From Litoribaculum gwangyangense (GTDB taxonomy: Bacteria > Bacteroidota > Bacteroidia > Flavobacteriales > Flavobacteriaceae), in NCBI RefSeq assembly GCF_039543505.1, contig NZ_BAABJW010000001.1, positions 806,001 to 870,000 of the forward strand: DNA of 64,000 nt, read 5' to 3'. The translations under genes and the position numbers were made by a program. Below the pieces are notes generated by a model. That model was given only the letters and a program-made list of their open reading frames with translations, had not been told where the DNA came from and made no database searches. Positions 17,595 through 25,673 of the stretch are shown piece after piece. How positions within the stretch are numbered: position 1 is the stretch's first letter; each line of letters opens with the position of its first letter.

Positions 17595-19247
17595 TTAATT
17601 TCGATCGGGTTCAGTATAAAATATTTTAAATTTTAACTTCTTTTCTTCTGGAACATTTGTATTACTGCCATATAGAATGGTGCCTCTTGGACTAATTATT
17701 GCGGCCGCAGGAAATGCAGTAACATCATCATTACTATTTAAAATTTTATTAGTAGTTGTATAATTCACATTGTTTGATAGCACTAAGCCAATTTTGGTAT
17801 TTGTAGAATCTCGCAATAAGATATTATTTAAATGTTCTGTAAGAATAATTTTATATCTTCCGCTAGAGTCTCTTTGGCCTAAACTTATTAATTTCGAATT
17901 AATGGCATTATTATTTTCAGTCGGATCTAATTGATAATCGACAGTTGGGGTGTTGTTATCAATATCATATGCATATATACGGTCATATTTATGGTAAACA
18001 TCACCATTTTCATCTTCTTCATTAGGTATGCCTTCATCTTCATAAATAACTAAATGCGCTTCATTTATAAGTCTCCTCAAAATGTAATTCCCATTATTGT
18101 CCTTTTCATAGCCACCAAGTCCATTAGGTATTCTATAGGTGTTTAAAAAATCTTCTAAACCTTGATTGTTGCCCAAAATATCTACAACTCCCATGGAACC
18201 TGACGCACCTTTTAAATATAGTTTTTCATCACCTAAAACTGGATCACCATTTTGTAACGTTACTAGGTTGTAATTATTAATAAAAGTATTCACTCTGTTT
18301 CCAACAAAATTAAGAGTATAGGTTGATTGGGTTCTAGAGTCCGTTTCACCACTTGTATAATTAATAGTAATATTGGCGTTAGTTGAAGCTAAGTTCAGTA
18401 ATATCATATTGCCATCATTTCCAACAGCTTCCACTTTAAGGTAAAGCCCTCTAAAATAATCTTTAAAATTATTCGCATTGCTCAATTCAGGTGAATCTTG
18501 TTTAGCAATGATTGTATTTGTCCAATATGAAATGTCTTCAGGGTCGTTTAGCGTAACTCTGTAGGCTGGAGCACTCCTTGTTTCAATTAAATTATCCCCT
18601 GAACCTGTTTTGGTTACAACGGCATTCGCAGTTGGTAGAAACTGTAAATCTTCATGAATTATTGCTGCAATATGATCGTCAAAATTTACATTACTGCTTC
18701 CAGTAAGTACAGAATTTAAAGTAGAATTTGCATTTGAATAAAAATTTTGAGCATTGTTTAGAGTAGAATTAGGATCAAAATCCCTTAAAAAATAATTATT
18801 TTGATAAATAGTAAGCTTAAATTCAGCTTCAGGATTCCCATATAGGGAGTCCAGTTTATATATGGCATTACTATTTTCATCTACTCCAATTTGTGTGCTA
18901 AAGTAAGGGATATTAACAACTACAGAATCAATAATGGGGTTAACGCCAAAATCTGGGTTAAACCTTGCAGGTGTTACTTGAGTTACAATACTAGCTATGG
19001 TTGTTCCGTAAGAAGGGTCTTTGAAAACACCCAGTAAATTAGAGGCTAAACCATTTACTTGTAAAGAATCTAACTTTTTATTGTAGGCCGAAACTACTAT
19101 AACATCAGAGTTGGTATTGAAGTTTGAATTTTCTTTTCCAAGTACATCACTTTCTATTGATGTAAAATCTTTATCACAACTCACTAAAATTAAAAAAAAT
19201 AGTGTAAATATAGTAGGGAATTTAAGAGCTTTTATGATTTTTTTCAT
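17595..19247 (-). CDS. DUF4270 lipoprotein
   Basis: A 550-residue lipoprotein of the DUF4270 family (lipobox LILVSC, Cys24). The opening CDKDFTSIESDVLG and the long beta-strand-rich, Asn/Thr-rich body are typical. The segment NEAHLVIYEDEG (about 390) and the C-terminal AAAIISPRGTILYG are family-like landmarks. Function is unknown; an outer-membrane location is inferred from the lipobox. It starts 23 bp after the one-domain glycogen-synthase-like gene and precedes glmS, an arrangement I recognise from other Flavobacteria, which hints at a surface-carbohydrate or envelope role. No catalytic residues can be proposed. Confidence 0.85.
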   Translation of the reverse strand: MKKIIKALKFPTIFTLFFLILVSCDKDFTSIESDVLGKENSNFNTNSDVIVVSAYNKKLDSLQVNGLASNLLGVFKDPSYGTTIASIVTQVTPARFNPDFGVNPIIDSVVVNIPYFSTQIGVDENSNAIYKLDSLYGNPEAEFKLTIYQNNYFLRDFDPNSTLNNAQNFYSNANSTLNSVLTGSSNVNFDDHIAAIIHEDLQFLPTANAVVTKTGSGDNLIETRSAPAYRVTLNDPEDISYWTNTIIAKQDSPELSNANNFKDYFRGLYLKVEAVGNDGNMILLNLASTNANITINYTSGETDSRTQSTYTLNFVGNRVNTFINNYNLVTLQNGDPVLGDEKLYLKGASGSMGVVDILGNNQGLEDFLNTYRIPNGLGGYEKDNNGNYILRRLINEAHLVIYEDEGIPNEEDENGDVYHKYDRIYAYDIDNNTPTVDYQLDPTENNNAINSKLISLGQRDSSGRYKIILTEHLNNILLRDSTNTKIGLVLSNNVNYTTTNKILNSNDDVTAFPAAAIISPRGTILYGSNTNVPEEKKLKFKIFYTEPDRN

Positions 19248-19270
19248 ACGTAATTGGATAAATGTAGTGT

Positions 19271-20104
19271 TTAGCTTAAAACGTCGTTATTGAAAAATGT
19301 TGTGTAAGCTTCACCAAATTCATCTTTACTTTTATATTCTAGAACAGGTTTTTTTGATGCTTTTAAATAATTGGTCAATTCTTCAGGAATACTTTCAGAG
19401 CCAATAATCAATGCATCAGAATAATCAATGGCAACTTTCATTAAATTGTTATAAGATGGCTCCTCCAATACATTAATAACTTCTTCATTAATGTTGTCAA
19501 ATTTAATCTTATTAACCATATCTTTATTTAAGGTATTGTTAAAACTTTGATTATATACAGAGGTTACTATTTTGCTTTCGTTAAACAAAGGCTCATCTTT
19601 ATAATATTCCTTTAGATATAAGGGTAATAAAGATGCTAACCAGCCGTGTACATGAATAATATCGGGGGACCAATTTAGTTTCTTAACGGTTTCAATGACC
19701 CCTTTTGCAAAGAAAATAGCACGTTCATCATTATCTGAAAATAATTTTCCGTCTTCATCGGTTAAAGTTGCTTTACGCTTAAAATATTCATCGTTATCAA
19801 TAAAATATACCTGAATACGCTCTTTTGGTATGGATGCCACTTTAATAATGAGAGGCATATCCAAATCGTTAATCACTAAATTAATTCCGGATAATCTTAT
19901 AACTTCATGTAATTGGTGTCTTCGTTCATTAATATTGCCGTATCGGGGCATAAATATTCTTATTTGTCCTCCTTGTTGGTTTACCAACCTAGGAGCTTCA
20001 AAGGACATTGAAGAAATTTCAGTTTCAGGTAAATAGGGCACTACTTCAGATGATACATATAATATCCTCTTATCTTTCATGTGTATGTGTTTATCGTTTT
20101 TCAA
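19271..20104 (-). CDS. Stand-alone N-terminal domain of glycogen/starch synthase (GT5)
   Basis: A 277-residue protein matching only the N-terminal half of GlgA. It starts RILYVSSEVVPYLPETEIS, continues with FMPRYGNINERRHQLHEVIRLSGI, and contains DIIHVHGWLASLLPLYL, the GT5 'HDWH'-type region. The C-terminal GT-B domain with the nucleotide-sugar-binding KXGGL and E-x7-E elements of full synthases (about 480 residues) is missing. The KTGGL motif near the N-terminus is also replaced (PETEIS). A complete glycosyltransferase is therefore unlikely, and a regulatory or structural role is possible. The start could be Met1 at 20104 or Met9 at 20080 (MKDKRILYV), which fits the family better. It is the first gene of the unit with DUF4270 and is divergent from panC. 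Confidence 0.8.
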   Translation of the reverse strand: MKNDKHIHMKDKRILYVSSEVVPYLPETEISSMSFEAPRLVNQQGGQIRIFMPRYGNINERRHQLHEVIRLSGINLVINDLDMPLIIKVASIPKERIQVYFIDNDEYFKRKATLTDEDGKLFSDNDERAIFFAKGVIETVKKLNWSPDIIHVHGWLASLLPLYLKEYYKDEPLFNESKIVTSVYNQSFNNTLNKDMVNKIKFDNINEEVINVLEEPSYNNLMKVAIDYSDALIIGSESIPEELTNYLKASKKPVLEYKSKDEFGEAYTTFFNNDVLS

Positions 20105-20337
20105 TGACCATATGTAACATCCAAAAAACCAAGCTTTCGAGGGCGCGTATTTTTAGATATGTATGTTTCATATGTTTGTTTTGTTGACTTAAAATGATAT
20201 TTAAACCATTAGCAATTATATATTTCTTTTAAAGAGAAATTCTGTAAAGCGAGTTTTTATATTTGGTCTGCTTTTGAAAATTCAAAATAAAAAACATGCA
20301 AAAATACAAAAATTTATGCTAATTGGTTGTAAAATCT

Positions 20338-20345
20338 TAAGTTTG
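20338..20345 (+). promoter_or_regulatory. Promoter -7 box TAAGTTTG for panC
   Basis: An exact TANNTTTG match, 24 nt upstream of the GTG start of panC. The -33 element is not clear. Confidence 0.5.
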
Positions 20346-20369
20346 CACGCGTTAATTTTTTATTAAATC

Positions 20370-21221
20370 GTGGAAGTTTACTCCAAAAAACAACAAATAA
20401 TAAGTGCTATAAATGCTTTAAGGCATAAAAACCAAACATTAGGTTTGGTTCCTACTATGGGCGCATTGCACCGGGGTCATCTACAATTGGTAAAAAAAGC
20501 CTTGGAGAACAACAACATGGTGGTTGTTAGTATTTTTGTAAACCCTACACAGTTTGATAACAAGGAGGACTTAGAGAAATATCCAAGAACACTTGAGAAA
20601 GATGTTGCCTTGCTTAAAACAGTAAACAAAACAAATATTTTGGTTTATGCACCAACGGTTGATGATATGTATGATGGACTTACCGTTTCGCAAAAATTTG
20701 ACTTTGATGGATTGGAGTTTGAAATGGAAGGCAAATTTAGAAACGGACATTTTGATGGGGTGGGCACGATTGTAAAACGTTTTTTTGAAATTATTAAACC
20801 AAACAACGCTTATTTTGGCGAGAAAGATTTTCAACAATTAGCCATTATTAAAAAACTAGTTGAAAAACATAACATACCGGTAAATATCGTAGGCTGTAAA
20901 ATACACCGCGAAGTTAATGGTTTAGCCATGAGTTCCCGGAATACTAGGTTGAAACCAGAACACAAAGCAGAAGCGCCATTCATTTATAAAACCTTAAAAA
21001 CTGCCAAACAGCATTTTGGCATAAAAAGTGCTAATAAGGTTACAGAATGGGTTGAAAAACGGTTTGCTAAGAATGATTTGTTACAATTAGAATATTTCAT
21101 TATTGCAGATGCAAAAACCTTAAAACCAATAAAACGAAAATCGAATAAAAAAACATACAGAGCTTTTATAGCAGTATATGCGGATGATATAAGACTCATT
21201 GATAATATCGCTCTAAATTAA
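20370..21221 (+). CDS. panC: Pantothenate synthetase
   Basis: A 283-residue enzyme joining pantoate and beta-alanine with ATP to give pantothenate (vitamin B5, coenzyme A pathway). Visible motifs: VPTMGALHRGHLQLVKKA (HIGH-type nucleotidyltransferase site), VVSIFVNPTQFD, the pantoate-binding region around FGEKDFQQLAIIKKL, and MSSRNTRL. The start is GTG at 20370, giving the usual MEVYSKKQQIISAI start; there is no better ATG. The next gene is panD, 13 bp downstream, so beta-alanine supply and use are linked. Confidence 0.97.
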   Translation: MEVYSKKQQIISAINALRHKNQTLGLVPTMGALHRGHLQLVKKALENNNMVVVSIFVNPTQFDNKEDLEKYPRTLEKDVALLKTVNKTNILVYAPTVDDMYDGLTVSQKFDFDGLEFEMEGKFRNGHFDGVGTIVKRFFEIIKPNNAYFGEKDFQQLAIIKKLVEKHNIPVNIVGCKIHREVNGLAMSSRNTRLKPEHKAEAPFIYKTLKTAKQHFGIKSANKVTEWVEKRFAKNDLLQLEYFIIADAKTLKPIKRKSNKKTYRAFIAVYADDIRLIDNIALN

Positions 21222-21222
21222 T

Positions 21223-21230
21223 TATCTTTG
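21223..21230 (+). promoter_or_regulatory. TATCTTTG box 4 nt before panD start
   Basis: An exact TANNTTTG match directly after the panC stop, with the panD ATG at 21235. If used, the transcript would be leaderless. Confidence 0.4.
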
Positions 21231-21234
21231 CCTC

Positions 21235-21585
21235 ATGCAAATTCAAGTAGTAAAATCTAAAATACATAGAGTTAAATGCACTGGTGCAGAACTCAACTAT
21301 ATAGGCAGTATCACTATTGATGAAGATTTAATGGATGCTGCCAACATTATACAAGGTGAAAAAGTTCAAATTGTTAATAATGATAATGGAGAGCGTTTGG
21401 AAACCTATTGCATTCCAGGCCCACGAAATAGCGGTGAAATCACCTTAAATGGTGCTGCAGCCAGAAAAGTTTCTGTAGGGGATACTTTAATTTTAATTAC
21501 TTATGCTTTTATGGATATAGAGGCAGCTAAAGGATTTAAACCTTCTTTAGTGTTTCCTGATGAAGCCACTAATTTGTTAAAATAA
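21235..21585 (+). CDS. panD: Aspartate 1-decarboxylase proenzyme
   Basis: A 116-residue pyruvoyl enzyme making beta-alanine from aspartate. Self-cleavage occurs between Gly24 and Ser25 in the segment LNYIGSITID, the position standard for the family, and Ser25 becomes the pyruvoyl group. The conserved GEKVQIVNNDNGERLETY and LNGAAARKVSVGD stretches are also present. Full length. It lies directly after panC and may also be transcribed from the box in the 13-bp gap. Confidence 0.97.
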   Translation: MQIQVVKSKIHRVKCTGAELNYIGSITIDEDLMDAANIIQGEKVQIVNNDNGERLETYCIPGPRNSGEITLNGAAARKVSVGDTLILITYAFMDIEAAKGFKPSLVFPDEATNLLK

Positions 21586-21673
21586 ATACTTTTCAAAGTC
21601 CATTAGAGGTATTTAGTAAATAATAATTCAGATAATTTAACTGATTATCAAAAACTTGTGAAATTTTAAATAG

Positions 21674-22642
21674 ATGAAAATTAATATAAAAAGGCTATTA
21701 AAAATTTCACTTCCACTATTACTGGGCGTTTTTCTTGTTTGGTATTCACTATCTCAAATTTCTATCGAGGAGTTACTTAAATACTTCAAAGAAGCTAATT
21801 ATGCCTTTGTTGTTTTAGGAATGTTTCTGGGTCTTTTAAGTCACCTTTCTCGTGCTTATCGTTGGCGTTTTCAATTAGAACCTATGGGTTACAAAATTAA
21901 GTTAGGCAACAGTATCATGGCTGTTTTTGCAACCTATTTGATCAATTATACCATTCCCAGAGCTGGCGAAGTTGCGCGAGCATCGATACTTACTAATTAC
22001 GAAGACGTGCCTTTTGAAAAAGGAATAGGAACCATTGTTGCCGAACGTATTGCCGATATGTTTGTCATGTTAGGAATCATTATTATTACTCTGTTTCTGG
22101 AGTTCGATTTTATATACGGTTTTTTAATTGGCAAATTCAATCCCATAAAACTTTTAGTGGCTACTATTTTAGTAGTTCTTTTATTAGTTTTTATTTTAAG
22201 ATTTGTAAAAAAAGGACGCTCAAAATTCGCTTTAAAAATTAAAGAATTTGTAACTGGATTAATTGAGGGGGCATTAAGTATTTTTAAAATGAAAAAGAAA
22301 TGGGCCTTTATTTTTCATACCCTATTTATTTGGGCTATGTATGTGCTTATGTTTTATGTGACATCTTTTTCCTTGCAGCAAACCAGTGATATTCCCTTTG
22401 CAGCTATTTTAATTGGTTTTATAGCAGCCAGTTTTAGTATCGCGGCTACAAATGGTGGTATTGGCTCATATCCAGAGGCTGTTGTTTTGGCATTTTTATT
22501 GTTTGGCATCCCTGATGATCCAAGTCGCGCTTTTGGTTGGATTATGTGGGCATCTCAAACTTTAATGATTATTATTTTTGGAGGTTTATCACTTATTTAT
22601 CTACCTATTTTTAACAGAAAAAAATTGCCAAAACGTATTTGA
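21674..22642 (+). CDS. Flippase-like membrane protein (LPG synthase TM / UPF0104 family)
   Basis: A 322-residue integral membrane protein with about eight hydrophobic segments (around 10-25, 40-58, 75-92, 125-145, 155-178, 215-232, 240-258, 285-312). It has the family landmarks HLSRAYRWRFQLEPMGYKI and INYTIPRAGEVARASIL, the latter the most conserved stretch in the lysylphosphatidylglycerol synthase transmembrane family. The soluble synthase domain of MprF is absent, so it is more likely a lipid flippase/transport-type member than an aminoacyl-transferase. It follows panD after 88 bp on the same strand. Substrate unknown. Confidence 0.85.
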   Translation: MKINIKRLLKISLPLLLGVFLVWYSLSQISIEELLKYFKEANYAFVVLGMFLGLLSHLSRAYRWRFQLEPMGYKIKLGNSIMAVFATYLINYTIPRAGEVARASILTNYEDVPFEKGIGTIVAERIADMFVMLGIIIITLFLEFDFIYGFLIGKFNPIKLLVATILVVLLLVFILRFVKKGRSKFALKIKEFVTGLIEGALSIFKMKKKWAFIFHTLFIWAMYVLMFYVTSFSLQQTSDIPFAAILIGFIAASFSIAATNGGIGSYPEAVVLAFLLFGIPDDPSRAFGWIMWASQTLMIIIFGGLSLIYLPIFNRKKLPKRI

Positions 22643-22730
22643 AAGTTGTTTATAGCTTACAAAAACTTTGCTTTTTATCTCTACTTAAATTTATTACCTT
22701 GGCGGTATAAAATCTCAAATCATTTTTAAA

Positions 22731-23882
22731 ATGAATAAAGCAATCTGTTTCTTTTTATGTCTGTTTTGCACAAATTATGTATGTAAGGCCCAAGTTAAAT
22801 ATGAAACTATTCAATCTTCAAAATTAGGTGAAGAACGCCAATTAAAAATTCAATTACCCAGAGGATATAGTTCAAATGATGATAAAACCTACCCATTGTT
22901 TGTTGTTTTAGACGGCGATTATATGTTTGAAGCAGTAGCTGGAAATGTGGATTATTTTTCATATTGGGAAGATATGCCAGAATCAATTGTCGTAGGAGTT
23001 AATCAAATAGATAAACGGTATGATGACAGTATGTACTCCGAACAAAATTCATTACCAATTGAAACAGGAGCTGCTTTTTTTGAGTTTATTGGAATGGAAC
23101 TGATTCCATACATGGAAAATACCTATAAATCAGGAGGTTTTAGGGTGGCTGTTGGCCATAGTGAAACCGCAAATTTTATCAATTATTATCTATTAAAACC
23201 GAATCCTTTGTTTCAAGGTTATATATCGGTTAGCCCAGAATTAGCTCCAAATATGTTGGATTATATACCTGAAGTTTTAGGTAAAACGCAATCTAAAATA
23301 TTCTATTATTTGGCAAATACCAATAATGATATCTCTTCCATAAAACAAATGACAGATGCCTTAAATAAAGACATTTCGGCTATTGAAAATGACTATCTGT
23401 TCTATGATTTTGACAGCTTTGAAGGGCCTTCACATTATTCAGTACCAACGCACGCTATTCCCAATGCCATTGAAGGCATGTTTAAAGTATACCAGCCTAT
23501 TTCTAAAAAAGAGTACCAAGAAGTTATTTTAAAGTTAGAGGGTTCACCTGTAGTTTACCTTGAAGAAAAGTATCAAACCATTAGAGATTTATTTGGTATA
23601 GAAAAGCAAGTTTTGATCAATGATTTTAAAGCAATTTCTGCAGCTATTGAAAAGAATGAAACGTTTGAGTATTACGAAGAGTTAGGTAAAATAGCACGTA
23701 AAGAATATCCTGAAACCTTATTAGGGTTATACTATTTAGCACGTTTTTATGAAGAAACCGGAGAGCCAAAGAAAGCCATGAGAACGTATCAATCAGCTTA
23801 TACTTTAAGTGAAATTGCAGGTATCACAAAAGATTTGGTTTTGGAGAAAGCAGATTTAATTAAAGCAGACTTCGGGTATTAA
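22731..23882 (+). CDS. Exported alpha/beta-hydrolase esterase with C-terminal TPR-like tail
   Basis: A 383-residue protein with a signal peptide (to about residue 20, VCKAQ). It matches the putative-esterase (esterase D/Fes-like) fold: RQLKIQLPRGYSSNDDKTYP, FVVLDGDYMFEAVAGNVDYF, and nucleophile elbow VGHSETANF with Ser144. The usual GHSxGG is GHSET here, so the oxyanion surroundings differ. Catalytic His is likely in GPSHYSVPTHA (about 237-247). The last 70 residues contain a TPR-like helix pair (LLGLYYLARFYEETGEPKKA). Its stop codon overlaps the radA ATG by one base, so the two are probably co-transcribed. The substrate is unknown. Confidence 0.8.
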   Translation: MNKAICFFLCLFCTNYVCKAQVKYETIQSSKLGEERQLKIQLPRGYSSNDDKTYPLFVVLDGDYMFEAVAGNVDYFSYWEDMPESIVVGVNQIDKRYDDSMYSEQNSLPIETGAAFFEFIGMELIPYMENTYKSGGFRVAVGHSETANFINYYLLKPNPLFQGYISVSPELAPNMLDYIPEVLGKTQSKIFYYLANTNNDISSIKQMTDALNKDISAIENDYLFYDFDSFEGPSHYSVPTHAIPNAIEGMFKVYQPISKKEYQEVILKLEGSPVVYLEEKYQTIRDLFGIEKQVLINDFKAISAAIEKNETFEYYEELGKIARKEYPETLLGLYYLARFYEETGEPKKAMRTYQSAYTLSEIAGITKDLVLEKADLIKADFGY

Positions 23883-25240
23883 TGGCTAAAGTAAAAACCA
23901 CGTTTTTTTGTCAGAACTGTGGCACGCAATATGCGAAATGGCAGGGACAATGCAATGCTTGTAAAGAATGGAATACCATTGTTGAAGAAGTTATACAAAA
24001 ACCAGAAAAAAGTGATTGGAAATCAGTAACATCAACAAGTAAAAGGGCTTCAATACCTTTGCGCATAAGGGACATTGATACCACTAAAGAAATCCGTTTG
24101 GATACTTTTGATGGTGAGTTAAATCGTGTTTTAGGCGGAGGCATCGTACCTGGGTCGTTAACCCTTTTAGGAGGCGAACCAGGAATAGGTAAAAGCACCT
24201 TATTACTTCAAATCTCCTTGAAACTGCCTTATAAAACACTTTATGTTTCAGGTGAAGAAAGCCAAAAGCAAATAAAAATGCGTGCAGAGCGCATTAATCC
24301 TAGTAATAACAATTGCTATATTTTAACTGAGACTAAAACTCAAAATATTTTCAAGCAAATTGAATCTTTAGAACCTGATATTGTAATAATAGATTCCATT
24401 CAAACACTACATAGCGATTATATTGAATCGTCTTCAGGAAGTATATCTCAAATAAAAGAATGTACTGCCGAACTTATTAAATTTGCAAAAGAGTCTGCTA
24501 CACCTGTGATTTTAATTGGTCATATTACTAAAGATGGCCATATCGCTGGTCCTAAAATATTAGAGCATATGGTAGATACGGTACTTCAATTTGAAGGCGA
24601 TAGAAACCATGTTTTCAGAATTTTGAGAGCTCATAAAAACCGTTTTGGCTCTACAAACGAATTGGGTATATACGAAATGCAAGGGTCTGGTTTACGTGAA
24701 GTTTCCAATCCATCCGAGATTTTAATATCAAAAAAGGATGAAGAACTTTCTGGTAATGCCATTGCCGCTACTTTGGAAGGCATGCGCCCTTTGATGATTG
24801 AAGTCCAAGCTTTAGTGAGTACCGCTGTTTATGGGACACCGCAGCGAAGTGCTACCGGATTTAATGCGAAACGATTAAATATGCTTTTAGCAGTTTTGGA
24901 AAAGCGTGCCGGATTTAGATTGGGTGCTAAAGATGTATTTTTAAATATTACAGGTGGGATAACCGTTGATGATCCCGCCATAGATTTAGCGGTGGTAGCC
25001 TCTATTTTATCCTCAAATGAAGATGTAGCCCTTCCAAAAGATATCTGTTTTGCTGCAGAGGTGGGACTATCTGGCGAAATTCGTCCGGTTCAGAAAGTGG
25101 AACAACGTATTTTAGAGGCAGAAAAATTAGGATTTTCAACCATTTTTATATCCAAATACAATAAAATTTCACTAAAAAACACAGCGATTAAAATTCAATT
25201 AATTTCCAAAATTGAAGATTTGGCACCTCTTTTGACTTAA
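23882..25240 (+). CDS. radA: DNA repair protein RadA
   Basis: A 452-residue RecA-like helicase that promotes branch migration in recombination. It has the N-terminal zinc finger (Cys10, Cys13, Cys24, Cys27: CQNCGTQYAKWQGQCNAC), Walker A GGEPGIGKST (97-106), the RadA-specific KNRFGSTNELGIYEM, and the C-terminal Lon-protease-like domain (about 290-450). Full length. It starts within the stop codon of the upstream esterase gene. It is followed by a long AT-rich gap. Confidence 0.97.
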   Translation: MAKVKTTFFCQNCGTQYAKWQGQCNACKEWNTIVEEVIQKPEKSDWKSVTSTSKRASIPLRIRDIDTTKEIRLDTFDGELNRVLGGGIVPGSLTLLGGEPGIGKSTLLLQISLKLPYKTLYVSGEESQKQIKMRAERINPSNNNCYILTETKTQNIFKQIESLEPDIVIIDSIQTLHSDYIESSSGSISQIKECTAELIKFAKESATPVILIGHITKDGHIAGPKILEHMVDTVLQFEGDRNHVFRILRAHKNRFGSTNELGIYEMQGSGLREVSNPSEILISKKDEELSGNAIAATLEGMRPLMIEVQALVSTAVYGTPQRSATGFNAKRLNMLLAVLEKRAGFRLGAKDVFLNITGGITVDDPAIDLAVVASILSSNEDVALPKDICFAAEVGLSGEIRPVQKVEQRILEAEKLGFSTIFISKYNKISLKNTAIKIQLISKIEDLAPLLT

Positions 25241-25671
25241 AAAAACTTTTCGTAAAAATATCGTATTTCGTAAAAATAATCGTTTCATCTTAAAAAAATA
25301 ACACTTCATCGAATTTTTATTAGGTTTTATCGATTTTTTAAATTAATATTGTAGCTGTTTTAATCAGTTAATCAGAAATAAACAATGATTTTTTAATTTA
25401 AAAATAAAATGTTATTCATCCTTTTTTTATGCATTTCATGTGTTTTGTTGTGCTTTTAATTGGATTTTTTTAATGTTTTGTCGAAAAATAAGTGTCTTTT
25501 AATAAAAACAGTTTAATAAAATTTAATATTGCTAATGATTAATTTCAGAACATTCTATACATTCTGACGATTAATAGTCTTCCCTCAAAGATTTTTTATA
25601 ATCCATTTTACTAGAATATAGGTTAAGAAGTACAATAAGTTAAATAGTCCCAAACTATTAAATTTTAACCT
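25241..25671 (+). other. 431-bp gene-free AT-rich leader region
   Basis: No credible gene. A 13-bp direct repeat TTTCGTAAAAATA occurs at 25248-25260 and 25266-25278, just after radA. The last 55 bp contain nested inverted repeats reaching into the next start codon. No terminator for radA with a strong stem is visible, and no clear TANNTTTG promoter can be assigned. The length suggests a long 5' UTR or a regulatory region for the giant gene that follows. Confidence 0.6.
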
Positions 25672-25673
25672 AT
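25618..25673 (+). promoter_or_regulatory. Nested stem-loop covering the start codon of the giant secreted protein
   Basis: ATAGGTTAA (25618-25626) is perfectly complementary to TTAACCTAT (25665-25673), which includes the first two bases of the ATG at 25672. Between them AATAGT (25643-25648) pairs with ACTATT (25654-25659). If transcribed, the leader can hide the start codon. Translational control is inferred. Confidence 0.4.
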
